DNA from: Bradyrhizobium sp. Ec3.3
GTDB lineage: Bacteria; Pseudomonadota; Alphaproteobacteria; Rhizobiales; Xanthobacteraceae
Assembly: GCF_000472925.1 (NCBI RefSeq)
Contig: NZ_AXAS01000019.1
Coordinates: 1 to 64,000, forward strand
Reading direction: 5' to 3'
Length of the DNA stretch: 64,000 nt
The first letter of the stretch is position 1; the number at the start of each line of letters is the position of its first letter. Made by a program: the position numbers and the translations under genes. Shown one piece after another: positions 6,854 to 14,855 of this stretch. The notes beneath the pieces are model-generated. The model searched no databases. It was not told the origin of the DNA and saw nothing but the letters and a program-made list of their open reading frames with translations.

Positions 6854-7051
6854 GTGAAACGCCTTCGGTTCAAACCGGACAAAGCGCTGGGAGAACGTCT
6901 GATCAAGGAAGCCCGGCTAGCAAGAGAAAAGGCAAAGCAACTACCACCGGGCAAGGAACGTGAAGGCCTATTGAGGAAAGCCCACGAGGCCGACATCATC
7001 GCCCGTATTGATGAATGGTTAAATTCGCCAGGTCTTAAACCACCCATCTAG
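6854..7051 (+). CDS. Small conserved protein (LPPGKERE family), copy 1
   Basis: This 65-residue helical, basic protein contains AREKAKQLPPGKEREGLLRK then AHEADIIARIDEWLNSPGL. A second copy at 43861-44082 shares the pattern LPxGKEREx(2)LLR(K/R)A and the (D/E)WL-SP/AP end. Start ATG 6854 follows GGAGGAG closely. It is followed by a terminator at 7058. I recognise it as a many-copy family in bradyrhizobia; function unknown. Confidence 0.6.
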   Translation: MKRLRFKPDKALGERLIKEARLAREKAKQLPPGKEREGLLRKAHEADIIARIDEWLNSPGLKPPI

Positions 7052-7057
7052 AGATCG

Positions 7058-7090
7058 AGGCCCGCCGGTTCACACTGGCGGGCCTTCATT
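7058..7090. terminator. Bidirectional terminator, dispersed repeat copy 2
   Basis: AGGCCCGCC-GGTTCACACT-GGCGGGCCTTCATT is a hairpin after the 6854-7051 gene and overlaps the stop (7086) of the convergent RHH gene. It matches 31 of 33 positions of 1370-1402. Confidence 0.7.
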
Positions 7091-7322
7091 CTTGCCGGAG
7101 TGCCGCGGCGCGGCTCTTGAAGTATTCGAGGACGAAGATGCGTATCGCGGACGATAGATTATCTTGCCGGCGGTTGCGGTCGATCTCAGCAACCAGATCC
7201 GACAGCGTCATGTCGCGCCGGCTGGCGATCTCCTTTAGGCTCGTCCAGAATGCCTCTTCCAGGCTGACACTGGTCTTGTGGCCGCCGATGACAATGGATC
7301 GCTTCACGACGGGGGATTTCAC
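7086..7322 (-). CDS. Ribbon-helix-helix domain protein (RHH_4 type)
   Basis: The product begins KSPVVKRSIVIGGHKTSVSL, then EEAFWTSLKEIASRRDMTLS and DLVAEIDR, with a C-terminal SSAIRIFVLEYFKSR. This is the arrangement of the RHH_4 family: a beta strand carrying KRSI/HKTSVSLE, followed by two helices, giving about 78 residues. Such proteins are probable DNA-binding regulators. GTG 7322 is preferred over the longer frame to 7373 because GAGGA precedes it and family members start at (M/V)KSPVVKRS. Its target is unknown. It converges on the 6854 gene with a shared terminator. Confidence 0.7.
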   Translation of the reverse strand: MKSPVVKRSIVIGGHKTSVSLEEAFWTSLKEIASRRDMTLSDLVAEIDRNRRQDNLSSAIRIFVLEYFKSRAAALRQE

Positions 7323-7547
7323 GCTTCCTCGCGACCTATGGGTACTCCCGCCCGGGTCAGTCCGATCCTGCAAACGAGAACGGCTCCGGCGCGCGAGGCT
7401 GGAGACACACCAGAGCCGTCCCTCCCTATGCGCACCGCCGCGCGCAAATCCATCGTACCGCCAAAGAGCGGCAAAGGGATGCGCGCACTCGGAGTAGCCC
7501 AGAAGCTCCGTCGGTACTTGACGCCGAGACTCGCTGGCGGCCCTATC

Positions 7548-7829
7548 TCACGAGCCTGTACCTCCTCGCCGGCTTCCGTCGCGGTCCCGTGCCGGACTGG
7601 GCCGGCCTCGGTTCAAGGCTCGCATAATGCCAATGCGAGCGAGCATCGACGGTCCACCTTTCTCCGCTACCAGGATCAGCGCTTCCGTCGCGGCTTGCCA
7701 CTCCGGCGCGTCGTGCACGGCCTTGGGGAGCTTCGCGATGTACTGACCGGCATCGCGCGGGGTGACCAGCTTGCGGCCGTCCACCTTGATTGGGGCGTCG
7801 AAAGGCCGTCCCCAGCTTCGATCAGTCAT
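7548..7829 (-). CDS. Conserved hypothetical protein (GWGRPFDDPI family), copy 2
   Basis: The 93-residue product starts MTDRSWGRPFDAPIKVDGRK and continues LVTPRDAGQYIAKLPKAVHD, closely matching the 1750-2040 gene up to MRALNR. After that point the two diverge: this copy ends GRPSPARDRDGSRRGGTGS instead of the basic FNPKRKEPHWGRRKLKRDQ. The C-terminus therefore looks replaced or frameshifted. Function unknown. Confidence 0.55.
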   Translation of the reverse strand: MTDRSWGRPFDAPIKVDGRKLVTPRDAGQYIAKLPKAVHDAPEWQAATEALILVAEKGGPSMLARIGIMRALNRGRPSPARDRDGSRRGGTGS

Positions 7830-7917
7830 TTCAGCCCAGGCCCCCCCGAGTTGTCACCTGAGCGTAGAATTCACCTAGTTGAATGCGCCCCCGGCTCGCT
7901 TAGGACATTATTCCCCC

Positions 7918-8097
7918 ATGCAAGCCGTAGAGATGCGAGCGAGAGCCATAAAGTGCGCGGAACTGGCCAAGAAGGCCAACCCGATCACGCGGTACTTCTA
8001 CATCCAAGCCGCTCAGCAATGGCACCACATGGCCGCGCAACTGGAACTGTTGGAGCGCGAGCGGGTGTATCGGATCATTCGGGACCGTCCGGAATAA
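7918..8097 (+). CDS. Small helical hypothetical protein
   Basis: The 59-residue product begins MQAVEMRARAIKCAELAKKA and ends RVYRIIRDRPE, and is predicted as two amphipathic helices. An upstream in-frame ATG at 7879 would add 13 residues. I prefer 7918 because the conserved-looking helical part starts there. The sequence resembles a family of about 60 residues in bradyrhizobia (RA.KCA.LA...NP). Function unknown. Confidence 0.5.
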   Translation: MQAVEMRARAIKCAELAKKANPITRYFYIQAAQQWHHMAAQLELLERERVYRIIRDRPE

Positions 8098-8169
8098 TTT
8101 AGCAGTCTCCATTCGAGGAACCAGAATTTTGAACGTGCATTAATTGCTCGTCGGACGCGGGATAAGCCC

Positions 8170-8334
8170 ATGACTGACAGGCAAAAAGAACGGATTGAAC
8201 ACCAGGTCGGCTCGATGCTTGAACGGCTGTCTCGGGGGAACGATTACACGCGTGAACTGGTGGAGCACTCAAAGGAACAAATCAGGCGCTCCCTGAAACT
8301 TCTCAAGCGCTCCGAGGACCCCAAAGACGAGTAG
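8170..8334 (+). CDS. 54-residue charged protein
   Basis: The product is MTDRQKERIEHQVGSMLERL then SRGNDYTRELVEHSKEQIRR and SLKLLKRSEDPKDE. It is highly charged and predicted all-helical. It lies 72 bases downstream of the 7918 gene in the same direction. No strong ribosome site is seen. It is supported by coding-like composition rather than by a recognised family. Confidence 0.4.
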   Translation: MTDRQKERIEHQVGSMLERLSRGNDYTRELVEHSKEQIRRSLKLLKRSEDPKDE

Positions 8335-8722
8335 GGCCGCCTCCATTGGTCGAAAGCGGTCCGCGCCGTGCCAGACACTGCGCAACTTCACGAGACGGTC
8401 TATGATCGGCTCGCGATGAAATCGGTGCGCAACTAGCAACTACACGAGTTTCGGTCCGTACAGGCCCGCCGCTCTGCCAAAAATCATCGAAAGGCGAAAG
8501 CGTTCTTCGAACCGTCCTCGACGGAGAAGGGTCCCCGCACCGGCGAAAGCTCTCAAGATCAAACGCAAACGTCTGGGCCAACTGCGACTTGAGCAAACAA
8601 CAGCTAGGCCCAGGTGCCCGAGTCGGTGAATCACGAGTTAATTTTCCGGCAAATTTCGGCGCTTGCCGATCCCCCGACTCAGTCTATGACGCTTTCGTCG
8701 CACGAAAAAAGCGGGTGCACGG

Positions 8723-8866
8723 ATGCAAAATTCGAACGACGTCGCGAGCAACGGGATACTTCGGGAGCGCGTCCTGTCCTTGCTCATCGTGGGAGCCAGC
8801 GTGTTGGGCGGAAGCGCTGTTTTGCTAATACAGGCGCTACCGCCAATACTTCATGGTTTTCCGTAG
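8723..8866 (+). CDS. 47-residue single-pass membrane protein
   Basis: The frame MQNSNDVASNGILRERVLSL then LIVGASVLGGSAVLLIQALP gives a soluble N-terminus of about 17 residues, one transmembrane helix (about 18-39) and a short tail ending LHGFP. The arrangement is typical of real small membrane proteins. It overlaps other open frames with no coding character. No clear ribosome site; function unknown. Confidence 0.4.
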   Translation: MQNSNDVASNGILRERVLSLLIVGASVLGGSAVLLIQALPPILHGFP

Positions 8867-9290
8867 GGTCAGAAACGACTTTCGAGCGGCAGCGAGACAA
8901 CTTTGAGCCGCGCAGAAGTGTCCAATAAAACGTCCAACAAAGCGTCCAACAAGATAATTAGCCATTCGTTGTAAGTAATTGATTTTACAAAGGAACGTCG
9001 TCAGAAATATTTGCGTCGGAGCGCTTCACCCGCTCCATCGCAATTTCCCCTTTAGATACATGAGCTTGTCGTGCATCTCCGGGGTGAATCTGGCTCGGAT
9101 TTGTTCGATTTCCTACAATTGCCGTACAACGCAAGATGCTTCTGGTGCCTTCCGAAGGCGACCCATGGTCTTTGACTTCAAGGTCTATTACAGGAAGGTT
9201 GCAGTTCGCCGCTTCCACATCGGTCAGGCGGACGACCGCCGCCGCTCGATTTCGCCGGATCAGGCGGGTCAACTCGGCTCAGTTCGATTT
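8867..9290. other. Intergenic stretch with a short tandem repeat
   Basis: Near 8919-8955 the element GTCCAA(C/T)AA(A/G) occurs three times in tandem. On the minus strand near 9035-9110 a short frame reads EIEQIRARFTPEMHDKLMYL then KGKLRWSG without a start, possibly a relic. Otherwise nothing is seen. Confidence 0.3.
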
Positions 9291-10814
9291 TCACTCGGCG
9301 GGCAGGAGCAAAGTCGGCTCTTGCCTTGGCCGCCATGCGGAAACCAGACCCTCCAGCTCGCGGCGAATGTTGTCCACGACGCTGGCCCAGTCGCCTCTCT
9401 TTGGCTGCCTGAAGAGCCTCATTGACTGATACCACGGGCTGTCGTCGCGGTTGAGCATCCAGCGCCAATCCGGGCTGAATGGCACCATCGTCCAGACGGG
9501 AATGCCCAGCGCGCCGGTGAGGTGAATGACGCTGGTGTCGACCGAGATCACCAGATCGAGACAGGAAACCAGCGCCGCTGTGTCGGTGAAATCCTTGATC
9601 TGGTCCGTCAGATCGATGATGTCAGGACGTTCGCTTAGGAAGGCCCGGTCCTGATCCCGGATGCCTTTTTGCAGGCTGACGAACTGGACGTCGCAATCCA
9701 GGAGAGGCGCAAGCGTGCGCAGTGCCATCGATCGGTTGTGATCGTTCTTGTGATCCGGATTCCCTGACCAGACAAGACCGACGCGGAAGCGATTGCGGGG
9801 GCCAAGTCGGTCTTCAAGCCGGTCTTCCCACGTCTTGACGCGCGCCGCCGGGGACGCAGGAAGGTACCGCTCCGCGAACGGGATCGTATCGAGCCGCGTC
9901 CTGAACGCCAGCGGCAGGCTTCCAAGAGCACAGTGCAGGTCGAACTCAAGCCACGTTCCGGACAGGTCGGCGACACAGGTTGCGATTCCGGGGATACCAC
10001 TCAAGAGCTTCTGGATTGGAGGCTGGACCGCCAGGATGACTCGAGCCCCGAGCGCGGCCACCATGGGCACATAGCGCGCGAACTGGATTGAGTCGCCCAA
10101 TCCCTCGTCGCAATAAAGTAGTATACTCTTGCCTTCGATCGGCTGGTCACCAAGCCAGGCGGGGCTGGAAAAACCGCGCGTGATGGCGCCAAGAGACGCA
10201 CGGGCCTCGCGTCCCGGCCAGCCCCGCTCCAAATCTCCGGTCAGCAGCTGAAGCAGCGCGAAATTGAAAATCGTCAGCGCACGGTCTGGTTCGATCGCCA
10301 GGGATCTGTCGAGGGTCGCGAAGGCTTCATCCAGCAATTGCAGTTCCAACAATATCCATGCCTTGTTGGAAAGCGCTTCGGTAAAATCCGGCCGAAGTTC
10401 GAGCGCGCGATCGATGCTCGCTAGTGCCTGCTCCGCCCGGCCCAATTTCGACTGGAGTGTGCCAAGGTTGCTGTGCGTTTCCGCCAGGCCGGGGTCGAGC
10501 GCAATGGACTTCTTGTAGTCGGCCTCCGCTTCCTCGAGCCGGTTCGCCTCCTGGAGGCACATGCCGCGTGTTTGATACAGAGCCGCGGAATTTGGATTCA
10601 GTTTCTCGGCCGCGTTGAAGCATTCCAGGGCTTCCACATACCGGCCGAGTTCGAGCAGCAGCCTGCCGCAGTTAATCGCTGCCTCCAGATATTGCGGATA
10701 GAGCTTCAGCGCCCGCTGGAAATGCAGCACAGCCTCGTCCATGCGCCCGAGTTGCCAGTGCTGATAGCCGAGGGAATTCGAGAGGAGCGCGTCCTGTGGT
10801 ATGGAGGACAACGC
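9291..10814 (-). repeat. Module 3 of the triplicated gene
   Basis: The third unit, residues about 995-1501. It is the most diverged in the first part of the GT domain (YCDEGLGDSIQFARYVPMVA, WLEFDLHCALGSLP) but still shares long DNA stretches with module 2. Confidence 0.75.
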
Positions 10815-13796
10815 CTTGCTCTGGTGCTGCCGTGCGTCCGGCCGCCATGCGGAAACCAGTTCCTCCAGTTCGCGGCGAACGCAGTCCACGACGCTGGCCC
10901 AGTCGCCTCGCTTTGGCTGCCTGAAGAGCCTCATTGATCGATACCACGGACTGTCGTCGCGGTTGAGCAGCCAGCGCCAATCCGGGTTGAAAGGCAACAT
11001 CGTCCAGACAGGAGCGCCCATCGCGCCGGCAAGGTGAACGACGCTGGTGTCGACCGAGATCACCAGATCGAGGCAGCAAACCAGCGCCGCCGTATCGCTG
11101 AAATCCGCGAGCTGTTCCGTCAGGTCGACGATATCAGGACGTTCGCCGAGGAAGGCCCGGTCCTGATCCCGAACGCCTTTTTGCAGGCTGACGAACTGGA
11201 CGTCGCAATCCAGCAGAGGAGCAAGCGCGTGCAGTGCCATCGATCGATTGTGATCGTTCTTGTGATCCGGATTCCCCGACCAGACGAGACCGACGCGGAA
11301 GCGATTGCGGGGGCCAAGCCGGTCTTCAAGCCGGTCTTCCCACGTCTTGACGCACCCCGCCGGAGGCGCAGGAAGGTACGGCTCAGCGAATGGGATCGTA
11401 TCGAGCCGCGTCCCGAACGCCAGCGGCAGGCTTCCAAGAGGACAGTGCAGGTCGAACGCCAGCGACGTTGTAGACGATCGGACGGTACACGTTGCGACGC
11501 CGGGCACCCCAGCCAGGAGCCGCTGGATCGGAGGCTGGACCTCCAGGATGACTTGAGCCCCGAGCGCGGCCACCATGGGCACGTAGCGCGCAAACTGAAC
11601 CGAGTCGCCCAATCCCTCGTCAGCATGAAGCAATATGGTCTTGCCTTCGATCGGCTGGTCACCAAGCCAAAGGGGGCGGGAAAAACTGTGACCGGCGAGG
11701 CCCAGAGACGACGCTTTCCAACGAGCTTCGCGTCCCAACCAGCCCCGCTCAAAGTCTCCGGTCAGCAGCTGAAGCAGCGCGAAATTGAAAATCGTCGGCG
11801 CACGGTCTGGTTCGATCGCCAGGGATCTGTGAAACGTCGCGAAGGCTTCATCCAGCAATTGCAGATCCAACAATATCCATGCCTTGTTGGAAAGCGCTGC
11901 GGCAAAATCCGGACGAAGTTCGAGCGCGCGATCGATGCTCGCCAGTGCCTGCTCCGTCCGGCCAAGTCTCGAATGAAGCAAGCCGAGGTTGTTGTGCGTC
12001 TCCGGCAGGCCGGAGTCCAGTGCGATGGACTTCTCGTAGTCGGCCTGCGCTTCCTCGAACCGGTTCGCGTCCTGGAGGCAAACGCCGCGCATTTGATACA
12101 GAACTGCGGAATTTGGATTCAGTTTCTCGGCCGCGTTGAAGCATTCCAGGGCTTCCGCATGCCGGCCGAGATCAAGCAGCAGCTTGCCGCAATTGTTCGC
12201 TGCCTCCAGATATTGCGGATAGAGCTTCAGCGCCCGCTGGAAATGCAGCACAGCCTCGTCCATGCGCCCGAGTTGCCAGTGCTGATAGCCGAGGGAATTC
12301 GAGAGGAGCGCATCCTGTGGTGCGGGGGAGGAGGCCTTGCTCTGGTGCTGCCGTGTGTCCGGCCGCCACGCGGAAACCAGGCCCTCGAGTTCGAGGCGAA
12401 CGCAGTCCACGACGCTGGCCCAGTCACCTCTCTTTGGTTGCCTGAACAGCTTCATGGACGAATACCACGGACTGTCGTCGCGGTTGAGCAGCCAGCGCCA
12501 ATCCGGGTTGAAAGGCAACATCGTCCAGACGGGGACGCCCAGCGCGCCGGCAAGGTGAACGACGCTGGTGTCGACCGAGATCACCAGATCGAGACAGGAA
12601 ACCAGCGCCGCTGTGTCGGTGAAATCCTTGATCTGGTCCGTCAGGTCGACGATGTCAGGACGTTCGCCGAGGACGGCCTGATCCTGATCCCGGACGCCTT
12701 TTTGCAGGCTGACGAACTGGACGTCGCAATCCAGGAGATGCGCAAGCGTGCGCAGTGCCATCGATCGATTGTGATCGTTCTTGTGATCCGGATTCCCCGA
12801 CCAGACGAGACCGACGCGGAAGCGATTGCGGGGGCCAAGCCGGCCTTCCCAAGCCTTCACGCGCGCCGCCGGAGGCGCAGGAAGGTACGGATCCGCGAAC
12901 GGCATCGTATCGAGCCGCGTCCCGAACGCCAGCGGCAGGCTTCCAAGAGGACAGTGCAGGTCGAACGACAGCGACGTCGAAGACGTTCGGTCGATACATG
13001 TTGCGACTCCAGTGATGCCACCCAAGAGCTTCTGGATCGGAGGCTGGACCTCCAGGATGACTTGAGCCCCGAGCGCGGCCACGATGGGCACATAGCGCGC
13101 AAACTGGATTGCATCGCCCAATCCCTCGTCGGCATAAAGCAATATGGTCATGCCTTCGAGCGGCTGATCACGAAGCCAAAGGGGTTGGGGAAAGCCGCGA
13201 CCGGCGAGGCCGAGAGACGATGCTTTCCAACGGGCCTCGCGTCCCAACCAGCCCCGCTCAAAGTCTCCGGTCAGCAGCTGAAGCAGCGCGAGATTCCAGA
13301 TCGTGTCCGCATTGTGCGGGTCGACCGCCAGCGATTTGCGAAAGGCTGCAAAAGCTTCATCCAGCAATTGCAGGCTCCACAACGCCCGTGCCTTTTCGTT
13401 CAGCGCTGCGGAAAAATTCGGACGAAGTTCGAGCGCGCGATCGATGCTCGCTAATGCCTGCTCCATCCGGCCAAATCTCGAATGAAGCGTGCTGAGGTTC
13501 TTGTGGGTCTCAGCCTCGCAAGGGTTCAGCGCAATGGACCTCTCGAAGTCGGCCTGCGCTTCCTCGAACCGGCCCAACCGTTGGAGGCAAAGGCCGCGCG
13601 TTTGATACAGAGGTGCGATATTTGGATTGAGCCTATCGAATTCGTTGAAGCATTCCAGGGCTTCGGCATACCGGCCGAGATCAAACAGCAATTTGCCCTG
13701 TTTCGCGGCCTCCAAACTTCGTTTCGCGGCCTCCAAATTTTGCGGAGCGACCTTTTGGGATTGTTTGGCCGTGGCCCGGCGCTCTTGACGATTCAT
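9291..13796 (-). CDS. Giant protein with three tandem TPR + glycosyltransferase-like modules
   Basis: This 1501-residue soluble protein consists of three homologous units of about 505 residues. Each has roughly four to five TPR repeats (first unit about 35-190, for example GRYAEALECFNEFDRLNP) followed by a GT9-like Rossmann domain. The latter has DEGLGDAIQFARYVP (about 223), FRVGLVWSGNPDHKNDHNRS (about 326) and LDLVISVDTSVVHLAGALG (about 402), ending RLFRQPKRGDWASVV. Single-unit relatives of about 500 residues are common in bradyrhizobia and are annotated as TPR glycosyltransferases. They may glycosylate proteins or surface polymers. All three GT domains keep the same motifs, so all could be active. 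Flanks contain no sugar-biosynthesis genes. The N-terminus (NRQERRATAKQSQK) is basic. Confidence 0.8.
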   Translation of the reverse strand: MNRQERRATAKQSQKVAPQNLEAAKRSLEAAKQGKLLFDLGRYAEALECFNEFDRLNPNIAPLYQTRGLCLQRLGRFEEAQADFERSIALNPCEAETHKNLSTLHSRFGRMEQALASIDRALELRPNFSAALNEKARALWSLQLLDEAFAAFRKSLAVDPHNADTIWNLALLQLLTGDFERGWLGREARWKASSLGLAGRGFPQPLWLRDQPLEGMTILLYADEGLGDAIQFARYVPIVAALGAQVILEVQPPIQKLLGGITGVATCIDRTSSTSLSFDLHCPLGSLPLAFGTRLDTMPFADPYLPAPPAARVKAWEGRLGPRNRFRVGLVWSGNPDHKNDHNRSMALRTLAHLLDCDVQFVSLQKGVRDQDQAVLGERPDIVDLTDQIKDFTDTAALVSCLDLVISVDTSVVHLAGALGVPVWTMLPFNPDWRWLLNRDDSPWYSSMKLFRQPKRGDWASVVDCVRLELEGLVSAWRPDTRQHQSKASSPAPQDALLSNSLGYQHWQLGRMDEAVLHFQRALKLYPQYLEAANNCGKLLLDLGRHAEALECFNAAEKLNPNSAVLYQMRGVCLQDANRFEEAQADYEKSIALDSGLPETHNNLGLLHSRLGRTEQALASIDRALELRPDFAAALSNKAWILLDLQLLDEAFATFHRSLAIEPDRAPTIFNFALLQLLTGDFERGWLGREARWKASSLGLAGHSFSRPLWLGDQPIEGKTILLHADEGLGDSVQFARYVPMVAALGAQVILEVQPPIQRLLAGVPGVATCTVRSSTTSLAFDLHCPLGSLPLAFGTRLDTIPFAEPYLPAPPAGCVKTWEDRLEDRLGPRNRFRVGLVWSGNPDHKNDHNRSMALHALAPLLDCDVQFVSLQKGVRDQDRAFLGERPDIVDLTEQLADFSDTAALVCCLDLVISVDTSVVHLAGAMGAPVWTMLPFNPDWRWLLNRDDSPWYRSMRLFRQPKRGDWASVVDCVRRELEELVSAWRPDARQHQSKALSSIPQDALLSNSLGYQHWQLGRMDEAVLHFQRALKLYPQYLEAAINCGRLLLELGRYVEALECFNAAEKLNPNSAALYQTRGMCLQEANRLEEAEADYKKSIALDPGLAETHSNLGTLQSKLGRAEQALASIDRALELRPDFTEALSNKAWILLELQLLDEAFATLDRSLAIEPDRALTIFNFALLQLLTGDLERGWPGREARASLGAITRGFSSPAWLGDQPIEGKSILLYCDEGLGDSIQFARYVPMVAALGARVILAVQPPIQKLLSGIPGIATCVADLSGTWLEFDLHCALGSLPLAFRTRLDTIPFAERYLPASPAARVKTWEDRLEDRLGPRNRFRVGLVWSGNPDHKNDHNRSMALRTLAPLLDCDVQFVSLQKGIRDQDRAFLSERPDIIDLTDQIKDFTDTAALVSCLDLVISVDTSVIHLTGALGIPVWTMVPFSPDWRWMLNRDDSPWYQSMRLFRQPKRGDWASVVDNIRRELEGLVSAWRPRQEPTLLLPAE
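10815..12335 (-). repeat. Module 2 of the triplicated gene
   Basis: The second unit, residues about 488-994, starts with the linker SNSLGYQHWQLGRMDEAVLH, which recurs in module 3 with near-identical DNA. Offset is 1521 bases to module 1 and 1512 bases to module 3. Confidence 0.75.
12336..13796 (-). repeat. Module 1 of the triplicated gene
   Basis: The first TPR + GT unit, residues about 1-487. Corresponding landmark DNA (for example the CTGTCGTCGCGGTTGAGC segment at about 12472) recurs 1521 bases away in module 2. Confidence 0.75.
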
Positions 13797-14085
13797 AAGC
13801 TTACCTGAAAAAGGTGGACAACGTCAGATTGCTCGCCGACTCTCTGTCATGCGGGAAGGGGGCGTCCGTCGCACTTGCCTTCTCGTTTCGTCAGTTCGCG
13901 TTCAGCTAATGCTGGTGGAGTCCACCGAGCGCGACCGTAGCATCCCATCGAGATCGTTTATGGTGCGAAGCTGGCGCGAAGCTGGCGCGGCCCGCCGCGC
14001 TTCTGGCGGGAGATGAAGACGGGCCGCGGGTCGTCCTATCAATGGGCTCCAGCTGATCGAGCTATGCGTTGCTGCTCCTCGAACA
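13797..14085. other. Intergenic stretch
   Basis: This holds the start-proximal region of the triplicated gene and a tandem 11-base repeat (GCGAAGCTGGC twice, about 13967-13990). No gene is supported. Confidence 0.35.
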
Positions 14086-14217
14086 ATGCCCGTGGCCGCA
14101 TGCGATGGTCCTCTATGGATTGCGATGATGCGCGATTTGAACTGTTACCGTGTTCGGAAGTTCAATCCTTCGAATGAGCACCACTGGAAGCGGAGGAAGC
14201 TCAAGAGGGGAACCTGA
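14086..14217 (+). pseudogene. Probable C-terminal fragment of a GWGRPFDDPI-family gene
   Basis: The plus frame reads WIAMMRDLNCYRVRKFNPSN then EHHWKRRKLKRGT. This resembles RIGIMRALNRHYAFNPKRKE then PHWGRRKLKRDQ at the end of the 1750-2040 gene. The N-terminal half of that family is not found upstream. Likely a relic, 24 bases before the ABM gene. Confidence 0.35.
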
Positions 14218-14241
14218 GCCCAGTTGAGAAGGACGGGTTTC

Positions 14242-14565
14242 ATGACCCATATTCAAACAGGCAATCAGATCGTTACCCAGATCACCGTAGTCGAAGCCGA
14301 TCCGGGAAAGCAGGATGAGGCACTCTCGCTGATGACCGATCGAGCACGATTCATGGCGCGCCAGCCGGGCTTTGTCTCAATCAGCTTACATCGAAGCCTC
14401 GACGGCCGGCGCATCGTCAACTACATCCAATGGCAAAACCGCCAACTCCTGCAGTCCGCACACCAATCACCGGACTTTCGCAAGGCGTGGGGTAAGTTTG
14501 ATGACCTGACCGACGAAATCGATCCCCATCTGTATGAAGTCGTTCAAGTTCTGGATGCCCGCTGA
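14242..14565 (+). CDS. ABM-domain monooxygenase-like protein
   Basis: The 107-residue product has VTQITVVEADPGKQDEALSL, then FMARQPGFVSISLHRSLDG and IVNYIQWQNRQLLQSA. This is the ferredoxin-like beta-alpha-beta fold of the antibiotic biosynthesis monooxygenase (ABM/YgiN) family. Such cofactor-free small enzymes oxidise quinols or aromatic intermediates, and some are haem or stress proteins. The length is typical. ATG 14242 is chosen because AAGGA lies seven bases upstream; the TTG at 14224 would add six residues. It stands alone, 290 bases before the FAD-oxidase gene. Substrate unknown. Confidence 0.75.
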   Translation: MTHIQTGNQIVTQITVVEADPGKQDEALSLMTDRARFMARQPGFVSISLHRSLDGRRIVNYIQWQNRQLLQSAHQSPDFRKAWGKFDDLTDEIDPHLYEVVQVLDAR

Positions 14566-14855
14566 GTTTTTTGCATTGGCATCGAGATCCTGCATGGAAG
14601 CTTGACGATTGCTTTCGAGCGTAGGGACGGTTCACAGGCCCAAGTTTGCACCCTAAGCAAATCGGCATTTGTTGAAGTAGTGCGGGCAGCGGTTTGACCC
14701 GACGCTGAGACGAAGCCTCGTCATCGGCGTGCTCTTTCACGTTCTGCCTTGGAAGCGTATTGTTGCGATCGAGCGAGGTCGCCTTGAGCGGCCCCGTGGT
14801 TCAGAAGTTTCTCTTCGATCTCAGAAACTCTCGAAAAGAACCGGGAGGACCCCTC

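Noticed and set aside
8985..9272. 95-residue minus-strand frame
   Set aside because: No ribosome site or family. A different frame in the same place gives a more protein-like but startless piece, so neither is called.
11034..13454. 806-residue open frame on the plus strand
   Set aside because: It is antisense to the triplicated TPR-GT gene, repeats with the same 1.5 kb period, and is rich in Arg/Gln/Asp as expected for a shadow frame. It has no family signal.
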